Shown here: piece by piece, positions 23,602 through 32,878 of the stretch
Layout: the number at the start of each line of letters is the position of its first letter
Numbering within the stretch: the stretch's first letter is position 1
Source: Halorubrum sp. Atlit-26R
GTDB lineage: Archaea; Halobacteriota; Halobacteria; Halobacteriales; Haloferacaceae
Direction: 5' to 3'
Assembly (NCBI RefSeq): GCF_003666015.1
Contig: NZ_QPLT01000008.1
Span: forward strand, 117,152-181,151
DNA length: 64,000 nucleotides
Program-made: the position numbers and the translations under genes
The notes under the pieces: model-generated
The model's input: only the letters and a program-made list of their open reading frames with translations
Databases searched by the model: none
What the model was told of the DNA's origin: nothing

Positions 23602-24093
23602 ATGGACCGAACCGGAAATCAGGCGAAGTCAATCACGGTGGATACCCGTGGGAACTCCACCAACGTCGGCTACATCCTTATCGTCGTCCTCGTTATCGGC
23701 CTCGCAGCCGGATCCTTCGGGTTCCTCAACATCTTGTCGGGGACCGGGAACCCTGCCGGATACAATACGGACATAACTGCGAATATCAACGACGACGGTA
23801 GCGTTGACTTCAACTTCAACGGCCCCGACGATAGCGGGAATATCACCATCATCACCGGTGAGGGGAACGAGACGACGATCAACCAGCCCGGAAACGCCGG
23901 GGGTGGTGGGAACGAAACCAACCTCTGTGATGAGCTGGGACCGTTCCAGAACGCGAGGATCGTCTCCGAGGACGAGGAAACCGGCGACTCCGAGCTGCTG
24001 GACTCCGTGAGCTTTGACGAGGAGAAGTGTACCCAGAATACCCCCGACCCCGACGCAGGCGGGGGCGGTAACGTTTCGATCGCGATCGGGTAG
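23602..24093 (+). CDS. pilin-like protein with Gly-rich tail
   Basis: ATG 23602 gives a 163-residue protein; the upstream in-frame codon is unlikely because it lies within the previous gene. GYILIVVLVIGLAAGSFGFLNIL is a membrane helix preceded by a short polar leader, the pilin layout. The head is acidic and Asn/Gly-rich with one Cys pair (LCDELG, EKCTQ) that may form a disulfide. It is likely a minor pilin. Confidence 0.65.
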   Translation: MDRTGNQAKSITVDTRGNSTNVGYILIVVLVIGLAAGSFGFLNILSGTGNPAGYNTDITANINDDGSVDFNFNGPDDSGNITIITGEGNETTINQPGNAGGGGNETNLCDELGPFQNARIVSEDEETGDSELLDSVSFDEEKCTQNTPDPDAGGGGNVSIAIG

Positions 24094-24101
24094 TCCGAGG
24101 C

Positions 24102-24875
24102 ATGAGCAAGACAACTACACCAGATGAACCGCGGTCCGACGGCGGGATCGCTATCACGGTTACCGATAGCCGTCCTGCCGGCGAAGCAGAAGACGATGCT
24201 TCAGCGGTGGAATCGAACGAGGAGGATGATTCTACCCCGGGAGACGGCGATGGTGGGTTTTCCGTCACGCGGCGTGACGTTCTTGTCACCTCGGCTGCCG
24301 GATACCTGCTCGCCGGAGGAACCGGAACTGTCGCCGCGGCAGATGGCGACCAGACGGTTGAGGTCGCGTTGAACGACGGCATCGGGTCGAATTACAACCG
24401 GAAACCGAGTCACTTCGAGTTGGGAAGTGCTACTTCATTCACGATCGAGCCCGCCCCGGAACTGGAAGGGAAGGTCATCGACGTGTTCATTGAGGTGAAG
24501 CCGGCGTCGCTTTCCAAAAAGGGGTACGAGACAATCGCTCAGGAGGCGGTGATCGGCTCCAAATCAGCCCAGACCATCGACTCGGAGGATCTTGAGAACC
24601 AACGCGATCTTACCCAGCACTCCAAGATCGACCTTGAGGACTTCGAGGTTGACGCCTCTATCGCAGAGTTGGGCACGAAGTCGAACCGGTTCGTCGTCAA
24701 CAGTTACGACCTCCGGATCCGGCTCGTCGACGAGAAAGGGAGAGAGCTCGCGAAGGACACGCAGCAATTCGACGTGACGTATGGCCTCCGCGGAGGCGCA
24801 GGGGTCCGGTTCGGTTACATTACAGGGAAGGTCGCCCCGACCAGCGAGTTTCGGTCCGGGTCGCAAGTGAGGTGA
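24102..24875 (+). CDS. Tat-exported protein (257 aa)
   Basis: Residues about 46-75 hold VTRRDVLVTSAAGYLLAGG, a twin-arginine signal preceded by a long acidic leader, which is unusual in placement. The mature part is beta-rich (VEVALNDGI, TSFTIEPAPELEGKVIDVFIEV) and ends with GYITGKVAPTSEF. No catalytic motif is seen. Its place between pilin and ATPase genes suggests a pilus-associated extracellular subunit. Confidence 0.6.
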   Translation: MSKTTTPDEPRSDGGIAITVTDSRPAGEAEDDASAVESNEEDDSTPGDGDGGFSVTRRDVLVTSAAGYLLAGGTGTVAAADGDQTVEVALNDGIGSNYNRKPSHFELGSATSFTIEPAPELEGKVIDVFIEVKPASLSKKGYETIAQEAVIGSKSAQTIDSEDLENQRDLTQHSKIDLEDFEVDASIAELGTKSNRFVVNSYDLRIRLVDEKGRELAKDTQQFDVTYGLRGGAGVRFGYITGKVAPTSEFRSGSQVR

Positions 24876-24880
24876 CAATC

Positions 24881-25570
24881 ATGGCTAACGAGACTGAATT
24901 TGACACGAGCGGTGACTTGGCATCGCGAATCGAAAACTACAGAGAGAAGTTCGTCGGTACCCAGACCGAGGTCGAGTCGGTGGAGTACCCCGACCCGGAC
25001 AAGCCGTGGCTTGAGGTCCTGACATGGCTGATAGCCCGTGCGGACGACGGAACGATCAAGCGGTCTGAGCCATCGAGCTCGAACGTGGACACGTTCGTCT
25101 ACGACAACAGCGGGTCGACGGACACGATCGCCGTGTCCCGCTCCGATGGAACGAAGGACGACGTAGCTGATACGGGGGCGACTCAGACCGCTCAGAAGTT
25201 AGAAGTGGTCGACGGGGACCCGGCCGGTCTCGAAGCCGACCTCGGTGGTCGAACAGCCAAGCTCGCGGATGAGCAGGCCACTCAGACGGCTAAACGGCTC
25301 AGGATCGTAGAAGACACCACCGACGGGACGATTTCACTCAAAGCGGTGACAAGCGACAATGCCGTCGTTACCATCGCTGGAAACTCCACGACGAGCAGTA
25401 GCGGTGAGAGCCTTTCAGACGATACAGATGTTCAGAACGACGCTCTCACCTTCCCAACGGTCCCGATGATCGACAAGACTGTGAAGAATATCGAGGAGAG
25501 CTACGAAATTCCAATCGGCGGGCTGGCCTATTCGCTCAAAGAGGACCAGTTGGTAGTCAACAAGCCGTAG
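24881..25570 (+). CDS. pilus-locus acidic protein
   Basis: ATG 24881 is chosen over GTG 24872 because GAGGTGA at 24868-24874 is a suitable ribosome-binding site. The 229-residue protein has repeated Ala-Thr-Gln-Thr motifs (TGATQTAQKLEVVDG, DEQATQTAKRLRIVED), suggesting an internal duplication. There is no signal sequence, so it would be cytoplasmic or exported by a partner. Function is unknown; it sits between an exported protein and the PilB-type gene. Confidence 0.55.
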   Translation: MANETEFDTSGDLASRIENYREKFVGTQTEVESVEYPDPDKPWLEVLTWLIARADDGTIKRSEPSSSNVDTFVYDNSGSTDTIAVSRSDGTKDDVADTGATQTAQKLEVVDGDPAGLEADLGGRTAKLADEQATQTAKRLRIVEDTTDGTISLKAVTSDNAVVTIAGNSTTSSSGESLSDDTDVQNDALTFPTVPMIDKTVKNIEESYEIPIGGLAYSLKEDQLVVNKP

Positions 25571-25607
25571 GGGTGTGACCAGCCCCCGCGGAGTACGCAT
25601 TGCGGTG

Positions 25608-25622
25608 AGCAGATACCGACCA
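25608..25622 (+). repeat. 15-base leader repeat copy B
   Basis: AGCAGATACCGACCA, two bases before ATG 25625. Same sequence and same distance to the start as copy A before the pilin gene. Confidence 0.6.
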
Positions 25623-25624
25623 TC

Positions 25625-27904
25625 ATGTCCGACACACACTATCCAGATCCGATTCACGGCGCACAGACCCCCTCGCGTGCGGGTACCGCAGACGACCTTG
25701 ACCCCGAGGCGTTTTTCACGACTCCGGACGGGCTCCCGACCGTTGTAACCGGTGGGGATCTCCCCCTTTCGATTCCGGATGAGGATCGTGGGAACATCGA
25801 GGAATTGGCCCGATACTGGGCGGTTTACCCGTACTCCTACGTCTCCATCTGTCGGTCGCGAGAGAACGGCGAGATCCAATACTACGTGGTCGAACCGTTT
25901 CTCTCGGAACCAGAGCGAGACCTGATCCAATTCTTGTTCGAGAAAGTCGACCAGAGCCTTCGGCGCGATACGGGAGAGGTCACAACGGCCGACGGGCGGG
26001 TTCAGCGGGCAGACCTCCGGCGGCGTGTGTTCCAGATCATCGAACAGTACGACCTGTTCGACCCAGACCCACTTCGAGCAGCACACCGAGAGTCGGAGAG
26101 TGAGCTTCCGGAGCCGAGCGAGGAGTCCGGTTCCAAGATACAGGAACTCATCTCCGGGCTCATCGGCTCAGAGGAATCGGAAATCCCCGCCGTACCGGAC
26201 TACGAGTACGACGGTCCCGACGCAATGAAATACGGTGCGACGGGGACCAGAGACTACCTCCCGGTCGTCGACACGGTCGGGGGGCACCCGGCATTCCGGA
26301 GTGAGGCCCCTGCCGGCCGGAGCGACGAGCCGACCGACGCCGGCGAGGGGGAAGTAGAACAGACCGTGGAGACGGACGGTGGGGCCGCGATCGAGGACGG
26401 TTCGGCCGCCGAATCGGACACAGTCTCCGTCGACGACACCGCCGCTGGCGAGGCCGGCTTGACGTCGATGGGCGGCGAGCCGGCGTTGACGGCCGAGGAG
26501 GTTCGAGCGACCGCGTTAGGTGATTCTGAGGAGGCGACCCTCACCGAATACCACCTCTACAAGATCCTCTACTACGTCGAGCGGGAGATCATCGGATACG
26601 GCCAGATCGACGCGATCAAGAACGACCAGTCGGTCGAGGACATCACCTGTAACGGGTACAACGAGCCGGTGTTCGTCTACCACACGCAACACCAGCAGAT
26701 CAAGACGAATCTCCAACACGGAGAGGAGGAGTTGGACCGGTACGTGAAGTCGCTCGCACAGTTCGCGGGCAAGGAGTTGAGCCGGCGCACTCCCGAGGTT
26801 GACGCGAAGATCCCGGACGGCTCGCGGGCCCAACTGAGTCTTGGAGAGGAGGTCTCCGAGGGAGGGACAAACTACACGATTCGGCAGTTCAAGAACGTCC
26901 CATACACCCCGATCGACCTGTTGAATTGGCGGACGTACAGCGTCGACCAGTTGGCGGTGTTGTGGCTGGCGACGGAGAACGAACTGTCGACGCTCGTCGC
27001 GGGGGGCACGGGCGCGGGGAAGACAACCACGTTGAACGCCCTCTCGCTGTTCGTCCCGTCGAGCAACAAGGTCGTCTCGATCGAGGACACCCAAGAGATC
27101 ACGCTCCCGCACCGGAACTGGACGAAGAAGCTCACCCGGGAAGCGGGCGACCAGATGGACGAGTCCACGTCTATCGACGAGTACGACCTACTCAGGTCGG
27201 CGTTTCGGATGCGCCCGGATCACATCATCATGGGCGAGGTCCGGGGCGCCGAGGGACAGGATCTCCTACAGGGTATGTCCTCGGGCCACGCCGGGATCAC
27301 GACGTTCCACGCAGACACGGTCCAGAAGGTCATCCACCGGTTCACGACCGACCCGATCGGAGTGTCGCCGTCGCTGTTTTCCGCGGTCGATTTCATCGCC
27401 GTCCAGACGGAGACGCGCGTCGACGACAAGCAGGTCCGGAGGAACACGGAGATAGCGGAAGTCGGCGGCTACGACGCAGAGACCGATTCGCTGGCGGTAG
27501 AGACGATCTTCGAGCGCGACGCGGTTTCAGACAGCTACGAGCAGCTGGGGACTCCCAACGCGCTTGAACAGGTCCGCCAGCAGCGGGGGTGGACCGAGGA
27601 GGAGCTTGCGGATGAGCTCCAAAAGCGGCGGGTCGTCTTGGCCTACCTCGCAGTCAACGGGATCACCGACTACCGTGACGTCGCCGCGACGATTCAGTCG
27701 TTCATACAGGACGAGGAGACCGTCTTGCCGGCGATCGCGGATGATACTCTCCCCGAGAAGTTAGCGGCCTACCGGCAGCTTCGTAACATCGAGATCAACG
27801 CGACCCAGACTGACGAGGAGACACTTGAACGGCCGGCCCCCGACGATGAACACCGCGCCGAGTTGGAGAGCATCGTCGAGGAGGCCGAAGGCGAGGTGTT
27901 GTAG
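25625..27904 (+). CDS. pilB: PilB/VirB11-type secretion ATPase
   Basis: This ATPase powers assembly of archaeal type IV filaments. The protein has a long acidic N-terminal domain (residues 1-300, with Glu/Asp-rich stretches), then the ATPase core. The Walker A GGTGAGKTT lies at about 459-467, a SIEDTQEI Asp box near 485, and the Walker B HIIMGEVRGAEG at about 533-544, followed by SGHAGITTFHAD. A 759-residue length suits the haloarchaeal PilB family. ATG 25625 has the repeated leader sequence. It is followed after two bases by the membrane platform gene. Confidence 0.8.
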   Translation: MSDTHYPDPIHGAQTPSRAGTADDLDPEAFFTTPDGLPTVVTGGDLPLSIPDEDRGNIEELARYWAVYPYSYVSICRSRENGEIQYYVVEPFLSEPERDLIQFLFEKVDQSLRRDTGEVTTADGRVQRADLRRRVFQIIEQYDLFDPDPLRAAHRESESELPEPSEESGSKIQELISGLIGSEESEIPAVPDYEYDGPDAMKYGATGTRDYLPVVDTVGGHPAFRSEAPAGRSDEPTDAGEGEVEQTVETDGGAAIEDGSAAESDTVSVDDTAAGEAGLTSMGGEPALTAEEVRATALGDSEEATLTEYHLYKILYYVEREIIGYGQIDAIKNDQSVEDITCNGYNEPVFVYHTQHQQIKTNLQHGEEELDRYVKSLAQFAGKELSRRTPEVDAKIPDGSRAQLSLGEEVSEGGTNYTIRQFKNVPYTPIDLLNWRTYSVDQLAVLWLATENELSTLVAGGTGAGKTTTLNALSLFVPSSNKVVSIEDTQEITLPHRNWTKKLTREAGDQMDESTSIDEYDLLRSAFRMRPDHIIMGEVRGAEGQDLLQGMSSGHAGITTFHADTVQKVIHRFTTDPIGVSPSLFSAVDFIAVQTETRVDDKQVRRNTEIAEVGGYDAETDSLAVETIFERDAVSDSYEQLGTPNALEQVRQQRGWTEEELADELQKRRVVLAYLAVNGITDYRDVAATIQSFIQDEETVLPAIADDTLPEKLAAYRQLRNIEINATQTDEETLERPAPDDEHRAELESIVEEAEGEVL

Positions 27905-27906
27905 AG

Positions 27907-30150
27907 ATGAGCGGCAGCGACCAGCCCCCCGAGGAGGGGGATCTGAGTGCCGGCGGTGGGGCATCTCACACCGAGACGCCGGCGGGGCACATCTTCCCCG
28001 ATCACCGGGACAATAGCGTTGATACAGCGAAACTCCCGGCCGCGCAAGCGGAGTCATCAGCATCGCTGTACGAGCAAGCGAGCGCCCGTCTCGCCCGCTC
28101 GCTCAGTCTGGATGCGTTCCCGTTGTCGCTCCTACCCACTGGGCTGGCCGACCAGCGAGACGGCGACGTACCGCTTGACCTCTTTGCGGCGCAGGCATTC
28201 GTTCTCGGAGGCGTTCTCGCGGTCATCATCGGGATCGTCGCCCTCGGAACCGGGTTCGCACTCGGGCTCTCCCCGGTGTGGTCGGTAGTGACGGCAGCCG
28301 CGCTCTCGGTGACAACTGGGATCGCGGTTGCGGCGGTTCGGTTCGGTGGGAAGTTACTCGATGCTCAGGGGGAGGAAAAGGAGATCGAGGCCGCACTCCC
28401 GGGAGCAGTCGCGTATATGTATTCACAGGCCGCGGCGAACACGAATATCTACACTATCATCGGGTCGATCGCCCGGGCCGAGGACGCGTATGGCCCGGTC
28501 GCCCGGGAGTTCCAGAGCGTCGTGCGCCGGTGTGAATACTTCGGCTACGAACTTGAACAGGCCCTCTCCCAACAGGCAGAGTCGACCGCGTCAGAGGAGT
28601 TGGGCCGTCTCATGGTCGACATGGTAACGTTCCTTGACTCCGGCGGCGACGTGACGGAGTTTTTCTCCCGGGAGATGGACCGCGCTTTCGAGGAATTAGA
28701 GAGCCAACAACAGGAACGGATCGACTACTTGGACGTACTCTCTACGCTGTATGTTCCGGTGTCGATCGTTCCGATTCTCGGAGTGATCATCATCGTCGCC
28801 TTGAGCTCGTTCCGACCGATTCCGACACAGACGGTAGTGATCCTCGGCTACTTCGTTACCCCGTCGTTCCCCCTCATATTCCTCATACTGACGGATCTGG
28901 TTCAGCCACATGAGGCCGAAGGGTCGATGCTTTCGGTCTCCGCTGCCGAGCGTGACGTGTATAGCGGCACGGTACTCCACGGGAATCAGAACGTGGGGCG
29001 GCGAGACACAGAACAGGAGGCGGCCGAGGCAAATTCGAGCCAGCGGACAAGCACGGGCGTGTTCGGTGGCGGCCGAGCAGTCCAACAGACCCAGACAGAA
29101 CGCCCAGATAATCCGCTCCATCCGGCAGATCCGGGATTCACGGATGCCCCGACGGCCGATTCACTCGCGGACAGCAGCCCGGCGTTTGAGTCCGTCCCGT
29201 CGATGGAACGCTGGGGGCGGATTCGTGCCGTGTTCTCCGACCCAATAGAGTATTTCCGGTTGAACCCGGAGCATACCCTTGTCGGGAGTATTCCACTTAC
29301 GCTCGCGGTGATGAGCGTCCTGTTCGCGCTTGGGATCGCTACGGTCCCCACCATCGACAAGGCGATCGCCGCCCCGCTCGCGACGACGACCATCTGGGTT
29401 ACTCTCCCGTCGATCGTTACGCTCGGGCCCCTTATCGTGGCCCACGAGTACGATATTCGGAAGCGGGAAGCTCTATTCGCCCAGTATCCGGAGATGCTAC
29501 AGAAGATTTCCGCAGCGAACGACACGGGCATGACCCTGTTAGAGTCGCTGCGAGAAGCGTCATCGGGGGGTGATACGCAGATCGACCGCGAGATGCGGAT
29601 TGTCGAGCAGAAAGTCGCGATGGGGATCCCGCTTGAGACGGCGCTCGCAGAGTTTGCGAACGCCTATTCGGACCCACAGATTTCCCGGTCGACTCGGCTC
29701 GTGATCGAAGCACAGCGGGCGAGCGAACGGGTGTCGAACGTCCTTGAAATCGCGATTGAGGCTGCCCTTTCGCGGGTTCAGCTCCGGGAGACCCAGAAGT
29801 CGAGTACGAAGTCCTACGTCGTGATGATCGCGTTGACGACGCTGGTCGCTATCGGGGCCACGGCGGCTCTTAATCGGGTTCTCAACACCCTCCTGACCGG
29901 TGCGATCCTCAGCGGCGTCGGTTCATCCGGCGTCGGACAATCATCGATCAGCGGTTCCGGATCGCTAAACCCCGAGATCATCAAGGTCATCCTCTACCAC
30001 CTGTCAATGATTTACGCCGCGTCTGGGGGACTCTTTGCGGGGTACATCGGGTCGACAGAGTTCAAGAGTGGTATCAAGTTCTCGCTGGCCGGGATGATCG
30101 TCGCGACCGTTATCTGGTGGGTCGCACTCGGCGGCGGAGGGCTGTTATGA
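27907..30150 (+). CDS. pilC: TadC/PilC-type membrane platform, two domains
   Basis: This is the membrane platform of the pilus. It has two T2SSF-like units of about 300 residues: one with helices near residue 95-150 and 285-335, and a second with helices near 470-520 and 625-745. Between the helices lie the cytoplasmic helix bundles (ALPGAVAYMYSQAAAN; REALFAQYPEMLQKISAAN), the usual F-domain signature. Most bacterial platforms carry one such unit per half; the fused form is typical of haloarchaeal PilC. It overlaps the next gene by ATGA. Confidence 0.8.
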   Translation: MSGSDQPPEEGDLSAGGGASHTETPAGHIFPDHRDNSVDTAKLPAAQAESSASLYEQASARLARSLSLDAFPLSLLPTGLADQRDGDVPLDLFAAQAFVLGGVLAVIIGIVALGTGFALGLSPVWSVVTAAALSVTTGIAVAAVRFGGKLLDAQGEEKEIEAALPGAVAYMYSQAAANTNIYTIIGSIARAEDAYGPVAREFQSVVRRCEYFGYELEQALSQQAESTASEELGRLMVDMVTFLDSGGDVTEFFSREMDRAFEELESQQQERIDYLDVLSTLYVPVSIVPILGVIIIVALSSFRPIPTQTVVILGYFVTPSFPLIFLILTDLVQPHEAEGSMLSVSAAERDVYSGTVLHGNQNVGRRDTEQEAAEANSSQRTSTGVFGGGRAVQQTQTERPDNPLHPADPGFTDAPTADSLADSSPAFESVPSMERWGRIRAVFSDPIEYFRLNPEHTLVGSIPLTLAVMSVLFALGIATVPTIDKAIAAPLATTTIWVTLPSIVTLGPLIVAHEYDIRKREALFAQYPEMLQKISAANDTGMTLLESLREASSGGDTQIDREMRIVEQKVAMGIPLETALAEFANAYSDPQISRSTRLVIEAQRASERVSNVLEIAIEAALSRVQLRETQKSSTKSYVVMIALTTLVAIGATAALNRVLNTLLTGAILSGVGSSGVGQSSISGSGSLNPEIIKVILYHLSMIYAASGGLFAGYIGSTEFKSGIKFSLAGMIVATVIWWVALGGGGLL

Positions 30151-30644
30151 CGACCGGGAGCCCGTTTCCCAGCACAGGGCGTGCCCAGACTACGGTCGGC
30201 TTCATAGTCCTCGTAAGCGCGTTTACCGTCGCAGTCACGCTTGTGTTCGGGTTCGTCGGCACCATCGATTCGGAGGCGGTCGTCGATGGAGCCGATACGA
30301 CAGAGCAAGCGTCTCTCACGGCGACAACGCTCGCGACCGACGTGTTGGCCGCGAACAACACGACGACCACCCAGCAGCCGCACGCGCTCTCTCACGACCA
30401 CGTCGTGCGGTTCTTTGACCCCGGGAGTGACCCGTCGATTTCGGACCTCCCGGCGAACGATACGGTGAACATCCGAGTAACGCTGGAACACACCGGCGGG
30501 CTCACAGCACCACCTGCCTTCGGCGGGAACGAAACGCTCACCGCTGGGGCCACGCCACCGACAGAAGACGTCGTCTCGGCACGGACGAAGCAGGCAACGC
30601 TCGATGGGCGACAGGTCACGATCACGGTGAAAACATGGCCCTGA
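30147..30644 (+). CDS. pilin-like minor subunit 1
   Basis: ATG 30147 overlaps the platform stop; GTG 30117 would be inside that gene. GRAQTTVGFIVLVSAFTVAVTLVFG is a pilin-type N-terminal helix after a short leader. The outer part is Thr/Asn-rich. Length 165. It overlaps the next gene at ATG 30635. Haloarchaeal pilB-pilC operons usually end with a set of such uncharacterised pilin-like proteins. Confidence 0.65.
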   Translation: MTTGSPFPSTGRAQTTVGFIVLVSAFTVAVTLVFGFVGTIDSEAVVDGADTTEQASLTATTLATDVLAANNTTTTQQPHALSHDHVVRFFDPGSDPSISDLPANDTVNIRVTLEHTGGLTAPPAFGGNETLTAGATPPTEDVVSARTKQATLDGRQVTITVKTWP

Positions 30645-31351
30645 GCGCGTCCGGGGCGAGAGACGGCGATCGTGGGCAGGCCCACCTTATCGAGATCGGC
30701 GCGGTCGGCGCGATCCTCGTCGTCGGCGTCGTGCTGACGGTTGCGGTGACCGGTGTCGGGCCGAACAGCGTCACCGCTGACACGGAGGAGGTCAACCAGA
30801 CAGCCGTCGAACTCTCTACCGAGGTCGAGGCCGCAGCTGAAACCTCTCTCAGCGACGGGTCGCTCAAACGCACGCTTCTACTGTGGGATACGGGCGACGG
30901 CACCTTTGCGGACGGCGCCGGGACGCCAGTCGCAGAGAGCCAAGAGGGCCAATTCCTTGCCCACCCACAGACCCGGTTCGGAGAGCGGCTTGAGGCGTTC
31001 GAGGCTAGCCACGACGTGCGGATCAACGTCAACGCGATCCCGCGGTACCAGCCGACTGCTGGTAACCCGAGTAGTCCGGGAGAGCGTGGCGAGCGGGTCC
31101 CGATCATCACCCGAGGAGCCCCCGATGAGACCGCACGGACGGTCACGGTATCGCTCATCTTGTTCGAGGAAGATACGCTAAACCCACCGCGAGACGCCCA
31201 CAGGGTCGATGCCCCGTCGATCAGGCGGCAAACAGCATCGGATACGGCTGTCGCGGATGCGAGTAACTACCCGATAGCCGAGGGGGACGCCGTCGACGCG
31301 CAGCGAGTCTACAACGCGGTCACAATTGAAGTGGTGATCTGGGATGAATAG
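30635..31351 (+). CDS. pilin-like minor subunit 2
   Basis: RGQAHLIEIGAVGAILVVGVVLTVAVTGV forms the N-terminal helix after a polar leader. A 238-residue beta-rich head follows with VRINVNAIPRY and TVTVSLILFEED strands. It starts inside the previous gene and ends inside the next (ATG 31344), so it is translationally coupled on both sides. Probably a minor or tip pilin. Confidence 0.65.
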   Translation: MALSASGARDGDRGQAHLIEIGAVGAILVVGVVLTVAVTGVGPNSVTADTEEVNQTAVELSTEVEAAAETSLSDGSLKRTLLLWDTGDGTFADGAGTPVAESQEGQFLAHPQTRFGERLEAFEASHDVRINVNAIPRYQPTAGNPSSPGERGERVPIITRGAPDETARTVTVSLILFEEDTLNPPRDAHRVDAPSIRRQTASDTAVADASNYPIAEGDAVDAQRVYNAVTIEVVIWDE

Positions 31352-32345
31352 TGGGGTAGAACCCGACAGCGACCGTGCCCAGATCCTTGCCGTCACCGCG
31401 GTCATCGTCGCGATCGTGTTCATCGGGCTCGTCGGGGCCGCGTACACCGGCGCGTCGACGGCAGATGAACGCGCCGAGGGACCGGAAGCGTACACCACAG
31501 AGTCAGAGAGCGCCATCCAGACAGCGGTGTACGCGATGGAGGACGCGCTTCTTGACGTGAACGCCGACCAGTCGCTCACAACCCGCAGCGGCCGCGAGAC
31601 GGCAGCGAGAAAAGGAGTAAGAGCGGCCGCAAACGCCCTCGATGCGAACGGGCAGTTTAGTGGGCGACTCGTCGAGGTCGAGCTCGCCCAGTACGGCGGG
31701 ACGGAGACGCCAGCCGGGACGCGCGTCGTCCAGAATAACGAGAGCAACCTCACCGACGCGTCAGGAAACGCGAATTGGACTGTCGTCGCCGGAGCTGACC
31801 AGACCCGCCAAGTTGCGATCGAGGTCGACCCCTACCAACTCGCGAGTAGCGAGGGTTCGGGGACGCAGGTTACACTCGTCGGGGACACGACCGAAACCGT
31901 CACCATCTACCGGAACGGGACCAGCGTGGCGCTTTCACACAGCGGCGGAGAGTGTCGCGTCGGAGAGATCGGGCCGACGACAGACGAGCCGTTCGCGACG
32001 CTCCGCCTGACCACAGGCACGCTAACCCTCACGAACGGGGATACGACACTCGGCGGGAGTTGTACCGGCTACGAGGCCCCAGATACTATCGAGCGGATCG
32101 AGATCACGAACGGGGATGCGACGGTGGGCACACTGGGCGTCGTGAGTTTGGGGAACGACGTCGAGGGCCCCAACGTGAACACGACGCCGGCGCCACCCGC
32201 GTCGGGCGACGCAGATGCGCCGACCGCGCACCACGTCGTCTACGGTGTCCCAGTGGAGGTAGCGGTCGCAACGGAGCGGACAACCACCAGCCGGCTTGTC
32301 ATCGTCGCTCCGGGCAGCCGCCCTAACCCACTACCAAGCCCATGA
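31344..32345 (+). CDS. pilin-like minor subunit 3, large head
   Basis: The N-terminus DRAQILAVTAVIVAIVFIGLVGAAY fits a pilin helix. At 333 residues it is the largest of the set, with a long beta head (QVAIEVDPYQLAS, VTIYRNGTSVALS, FATLRLTTGTLTL) carrying two Cys (GECRVGE, GSCTGYE) about 40 apart. Large pilins of this kind tend to sit at filament tips and contact the target surface. It overlaps its neighbours by eight and four bases. Confidence 0.65.
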   Translation: MNSGVEPDSDRAQILAVTAVIVAIVFIGLVGAAYTGASTADERAEGPEAYTTESESAIQTAVYAMEDALLDVNADQSLTTRSGRETAARKGVRAAANALDANGQFSGRLVEVELAQYGGTETPAGTRVVQNNESNLTDASGNANWTVVAGADQTRQVAIEVDPYQLASSEGSGTQVTLVGDTTETVTIYRNGTSVALSHSGGECRVGEIGPTTDEPFATLRLTTGTLTLTNGDTTLGGSCTGYEAPDTIERIEITNGDATVGTLGVVSLGNDVEGPNVNTTPAPPASGDADAPTAHHVVYGVPVEVAVATERTTTSRLVIVAPGSRPNPLPSP

Positions 32346-32878
32346 TTCGAGGATTCAACAACGATGGCCGAGCAGTCGCGTTCACGACCGAGTACGCCCT
32401 TCTCGCGCTCGTTGCGCTCGGGCTTCTCGCAACGGTCCCGACAGGCTTCGCGTCAGTAGCCGATTCAACGCAAGAAGACGTGACACAGGAGGAGTTTGAC
32501 CGGATAGCCGCAGAAGTAGCAGCGTCGATCGACGCGGTCGATCACCAGTACGAACAACACCAAGCGACGACCGCGCAGACAGGTATCTCCGCCGACCCTC
32601 CCCGAGTTGCGGTCCGTCCCGAGATCCCCGAATCAGTCGGTGAAACCGGGTTTTTCATTCGGGTCGAAGGCGGGCAGGTCGTCGTTGAGCCAGTCGGGAT
32701 CAACGGCCCGGACGCCCGCGGGGCAGCACCGGTCCAGACCGATCTCACGGTGACCGCGAACGGGGGTACCTCCGGTGGGGCCGTGATCGTCGAGCTTGAT
32801 GCGACCAACAGTACCGTCGTCATCGGATCAGACGCGGCAGGTGGCGAAGTTCCGACAGAGGTGGGAGCCAATGCGTAA
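32342..32878 (+). CDS. pilin-like minor subunit 4
   Basis: DGRAVAFTTEYALLALVALGLLATVPTGF gives the N-terminal helix with a short charged leader. The 178-residue product has a Glu-rich helix after it and a short beta head (RVEGGQVVVEPVGI). The next gene starts inside it at 32871. Confidence 0.65.
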   Translation: MIRGFNNDGRAVAFTTEYALLALVALGLLATVPTGFASVADSTQEDVTQEEFDRIAAEVAASIDAVDHQYEQHQATTAQTGISADPPRVAVRPEIPESVGETGFFIRVEGGQVVVEPVGINGPDARGAAPVQTDLTVTANGGTSGGAVIVELDATNSTVVIGSDAAGGEVPTEVGANA

